From an uncultured Gemmatimonadales bacterium (GTDB lineage Bacteria; Gemmatimonadota; Gemmatimonadetes; JACCXV01; JAHWKZ01): a stretch of 57,477 bases of DNA. Numbering within the stretch: the first letter of the stretch is position 1; every line of letters starts with the position of its first letter. Below the pieces are notes generated by a model. That model saw nothing but the letters and a program-made list of their open reading frames with translations. It had not been told where the DNA came from and did no database searches. A program made the position numbers and the translations under genes. The DNA lies in assembly GCA_947259315.1 (NCBI GenBank), contig CAMYLR010000026.1, positions 1-57,477 of the forward strand. Reading direction: 5' to 3'. Below are positions 55,026-57,477 of the stretch, one piece after another.

Positions 55026-56243
55026 ATGGCCCTTATCTACATGCGAGATCTGCTCCAGCACGCCTACCGAAACGGCTACGCGGTGGGCGCATTTGACCTG
55101 GTCAGTCTAGATTTCCTGCAGGCGATCATGGATGCAGCCGACAGCTGCGATTCACCGGTCATTCTCAGCCTTGCCGAGTCACATTTTGATTATTTCGATT
55201 TCGAGTTGATCATGCCAGCTGTGGAGGCCGCGGCCATGCGGGCCAGGGTGCCGGTTGCCATTCACCTGGATCATGGGGCCTCGCTGGCCTCCGCTCAGAC
55301 CGCCATTCGTCTTGGCTGCAACGGGGTCATGGTCGATAACTCTTCGGCGCCATTGGCGGAGAATATTTCCCGCACGCGTGAGATTGTTACCATGGCCCAT
55401 GCCTGCGATATCCCGGTCGAAGGTGAGCTCGGTTATGTCGCCGGCGTGGAGGGCGAAGACGCAGAACGTCATCCGGGCGAGGTCGTTTATACCTCCGTTG
55501 AAGAGGCCAGCGATTACGTCGAACGTACCGGTGTCGATTTTCTCGCCGTGTCGATCGGCACCGTTCATGGACGTTTGCAAGGCGAACCGCAGTTAGATTT
55601 TGATCGGCTTGGGCAAATCAATGCAGCGCTGCGCCTGCCCCTGGTCATTCACGGTGGCACCGGTCTCGGGGATGATCAGTTCCGGCGGCTTATCGCCAAC
55701 GGCGTCGCCAAGATCAACTACTACACGGCCCTGTCCGATGCCGCCGGCAGCCGGATTGCCGCAAACCAGCAGCAGGGCGCCAGGGGTTATACCGGGTTGG
55801 TCGAGAATGTCCAGCATGAAATCCGCACGGAAGTGGCACGCTGCATGCAACTGTGGGGATGCGCCGGACGCGCCGAGGAAGTCGCCGCAGACTGTCGCCC
55901 CTGGCAGAACGTCGAACACCTCATTTTCTATAACCTCACCTGTTCCGATTGGGACGCGGCGCAGCTCATCGCCGAAGGCGAACGCGTACTGGCCACTATC
56001 CCCGGCGTCAGGAAAATATTTGCCGGCAAGACAGTCGATGAATCAGACCGCTTCCATTACTGCTGGCGTGTGAAGTTTGCCAGTCCGGCTGTGATTGACA
56101 CATATCGCGAGCACCCCGTGCACGTGAAGTACGCCGACACCTGGTTCCGCCCCAATGCGGGTGATCGTGTGACCATCGATTTTGCACCGGCCATTTCCGT
56201 CAGCAGGGAAGCTTCCGGGCAACCGGCATCGAAAGCCTCCTGA
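55026..56243 (+). CDS. Class II fructose-bisphosphate (ketose-bisphosphate) aldolase fused to a Dabb domain
   Basis: 405 residues from ATG 55026 (AAGGAGG upstream). Residues 1 to ~285 are a class II aldolase: Asp82 and zinc ligand His83 (AIHLDHGAS), Glu in PVEGELGYVAG, the His in VIHGGTGLG and the phosphate-binding KINYYTAL. From ~294 to 390 comes a Dabb-like alpha/beta-barrel domain (VEHLIFYNL, IPGVRKIFAGK, YCWRVKFASPAVIDTYREHPVH, VTIDF). Dabb domains occur as small oligomeric enzymes or stress proteins, and I do not know them as a tail on aldolases. The fused tail could aid assembly or act on the product. Stands alone. Confidence 0.85.
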   Translation: MALIYMRDLLQHAYRNGYAVGAFDLVSLDFLQAIMDAADSCDSPVILSLAESHFDYFDFELIMPAVEAAAMRARVPVAIHLDHGASLASAQTAIRLGCNGVMVDNSSAPLAENISRTREIVTMAHACDIPVEGELGYVAGVEGEDAERHPGEVVYTSVEEASDYVERTGVDFLAVSIGTVHGRLQGEPQLDFDRLGQINAALRLPLVIHGGTGLGDDQFRRLIANGVAKINYYTALSDAAGSRIAANQQQGARGYTGLVENVQHEIRTEVARCMQLWGCAGRAEEVAADCRPWQNVEHLIFYNLTCSDWDAAQLIAEGERVLATIPGVRKIFAGKTVDESDRFHYCWRVKFASPAVIDTYREHPVHVKYADTWFRPNAGDRVTIDFAPAISVSREASGQPASKAS

Positions 56244-56655
56244 CACTGAGTCATGGGTTGCCGGCGCCTCATCCACGAGCACGGCGGCGCTTTCAGACCG
56301 GAGATAAACGGAAAAGCGCGCTGGTGCTAGCTTGATTCCCCGGTTTGTGGAAAGTGGATCAACCCGCAGTCACGGCGAAAGATGTTTGGACGGTCTATCA
56401 GGACTTGGAGGCACCCAAGCTTAGACGGATTCAAGGATTGCTCAGAAAACGTCGCCACCGATCCGGCAAAAGACGGGTTCGACCAATGCTGCTATTCTCG
56501 CCGACGGTGGGGAACTTATCGGCTTCGGTAGAGCCTCTTAGATTGGGCGGAAGATATTGGTCCGCTTAGGACTATCCTTGTCGACGCCGCAGCAGGTGAT
56601 TTTTACAGATTGGTGTTTGATGTCCAACTGAAACTGCCGGAGGTCAGATAACATT
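56244..56655 (+). other. Gene-free stretch with possible degenerate coding remnant
   Basis: 412 bases without a credible intact gene. Pieces look protein-like in three successive frames: AILADGGELIGFGRA (from ~56,492) and LDWAEDIGPLRTILVDAAAG, then FYRLVFDVQLKLPEVR (56,538-56,651), which ends just before the kinase gene. This could be a frameshift-ridden old gene. I cannot name it. Confidence 0.3.
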
Positions 56656-57477
56656 TTGGCTAGAGAGACGCCGGTTCCGATACATAGGGCGAGCCGTTTA
56701 CTGCAGCTCGGTCGACTTACCGGGCGCATCGCCGGGGGGATGCTCAGTGAGGGTGCGAGGACTTTAGCCGCCGGGAAACCACTGAGGGCAGCCGATTTGT
56801 TGCTGACGCCGGCCAATGCCAGGCGTGTGGCGGATCGGCTTTCGGAAATGCGTGGTGCGGCGATGAAGGTCGGCCAATTGATTTCGATGGAGGCCGGCGA
56901 TTATCTGCCCCCCGAGCTAACCCAGATTCTGGCCACCCTGCGTGAGAACGCCCGCCCAATGCCGCTGGGTCAGGTAGCGGACGTGCTGGAAGGAGCCTGG
57001 GGAAAGGGGTGGGAACACGCATTTAAACGGTTTTCTTTCACGCCTCTTGCTGCCGCTTCCATCGGGCAGGTGCATGAAGCTACCACCAAGGATGCCCGGC
57101 ATCTCGCGATCAAGGTGCAGTATCCCGGCGTGCGAAAAAGCATCGACAGCGACGTCGACAACGTTTCAGCCCTGTTCAAACTGTTGCGCCTGGTTCCAAG
57201 CGACTACGACATTTCGACGCTGCTCGAGGAAGCCAAGCGGCAACTCCACCGGGAAGCGGATTATTGCGCCGAAGCACAAAGTATTACTGAATTCAGTACC
57301 TTCATCGGCGACGATTCCGACTTCGACCTCCCGACTGTGGATACGACACGGACCACCGCTGACGTGCTCACAATGTCCTTCGTTTCCGGTGCACCCATCG
57401 AATCCGTCGTCGATGCGCCACGCCGCGTCGGGAATCGGGTTGCGACAAGGTTGCTGGCCCTGGTCTTGAAGGAGGTG
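56656..57477 (+). CDS. ABC1/UbiB-like atypical kinase (3' end cut off)
   Basis: The frame is open from TTG 56656 to the end of the window (274 codons); GGAGG lies 12 bases before it. Family hallmarks: MKVGQLISMEAGDYLPPELTQIL in pieces (the KxGQ motif, ~70-90), AAASIGQVHEA (the Ala-rich loop replacing the P-loop, ~136), LAIKVQYPGVRKSIDSD (VAIK lysine) and READYCAEAQ (ExD). It is an AarF/UbiB relative, an ATPase-type protein linked to quinone or lipid metabolism. The catalytic C-lobe is outside the window. Confidence 0.88.
   Translation, partial: MARETPVPIHRASRLLQLGRLTGRIAGGMLSEGARTLAAGKPLRAADLLLTPANARRVADRLSEMRGAAMKVGQLISMEAGDYLPPELTQILATLRENARPMPLGQVADVLEGAWGKGWEHAFKRFSFTPLAAASIGQVHEATTKDARHLAIKVQYPGVRKSIDSDVDNVSALFKLLRLVPSDYDISTLLEEAKRQLHREADYCAEAQSITEFSTFIGDDSDFDLPTVDTTRTTADVLTMSFVSGAPIESVVDAPRRVGNRVATRLLALVLKEV

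Noticed and set aside
56538-56816. Minus-strand ORF of 92 codons near the kinase start
   Set aside because: It overlaps the kinase gene and shows no family pattern.
57047-57469. Plus-strand ORF of 140 codons near the right end
   Set aside because: It is an out-of-frame shadow of the ABC1 kinase, whose true frame is open to the window edge.

Overview
The window is 57,477 bases of dense, high-GC bacterial DNA with about 55 protein genes and one tRNA-Glu(UUC). Left of about 52.9 kb it looks like a single chromosome. The flavour is that of a high-GC lineage such as Actinomycetota, Chloroflexota or Deinococcota. Several genes sit behind -35/-10 pairs whose -10 lies only 7-8 bases before the start codon, which points to leaderless mRNAs. 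Many genes overlap as ATGA or GTGA, and GTG and TTG starts are common. I cannot place the organism more closely without a database. From about 52.9 kb to the end the style changes: Shine-Dalgarno-led genes, lower GC in the intergenic DNA, and proteobacterial-looking families (YjbQ, class II aldolase, ABC1/UbiB-like kinase). The join runs through the middle of two genes, so this end is either a transfer or an assembly chimera.

Layout. 1-1679: end of an ABC ATPase and a frameshifted FtsX-type permease. 1695-10043: a lone methyltransferase-specificity-like protein, a YbdK-type carboxylate-amine ligase, an NhaC-type antiporter, an anti-sigma-like protein, then ligA, grpE and dnaJ. 10121-12052: DUF2461 and superoxide dismutase genes that run into each other, tRNA-Glu, a DUF1059 gene and a truncated VOC gene. 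12068-16294: a four-gene MacA/MacB-like exporter. 16405-22078: a rhodanese lipoprotein, a CopC-CopD fusion, a YfhO-like membrane protein, a zinc-ribbon membrane protein and an XRE regulator.

The centre (22.2-45.5 kb) is the most interesting part. Genes for the complete reductive pyrimidine pathway lie on the plus strand: dihydropyrimidine dehydrogenase (preT, preA), an NCS1 transporter, beta-ureidopropionase, an aminotransferase, an aldehyde dehydrogenase and dihydropyrimidinase. Threonine-dehydratase-like and ornithine-cyclodeaminase-like genes, resembling the ectoine EutB/EutC pair, are part of the same run. In the middle, on the opposite strand, is a compact operon that encodes class I (ATP-dependent) benzoyl-CoA reductase in the bzdNOPQ order plus the three following ring-degradation enzymes (dch, had, oah). 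It is headed by a TetR regulator whose promoter carries two palindromic operator-like sites. The operon lacks the benzoate-CoA ligase, ferredoxin and ferredoxin reductase that accompany it elsewhere, so those functions must be outside the window.

45.5-52.8 kb: a minus-strand run of small genes (a DUF6632 protein, membrane proteins and an EamA transporter behind a newly recognised 74-residue ORF), a divergent CGNR zinc-finger regulator, a ClC channel with CBS and TrkA-C parts, and an ABC-2 permease whose partner ATPase is cut to its last ~38 residues and fused to an FAD oxidoreductase. 53.8-57.5 kb: yjbQ, a class II aldolase fused to a Dabb domain, and the start of an ABC1 kinase that runs off the end.
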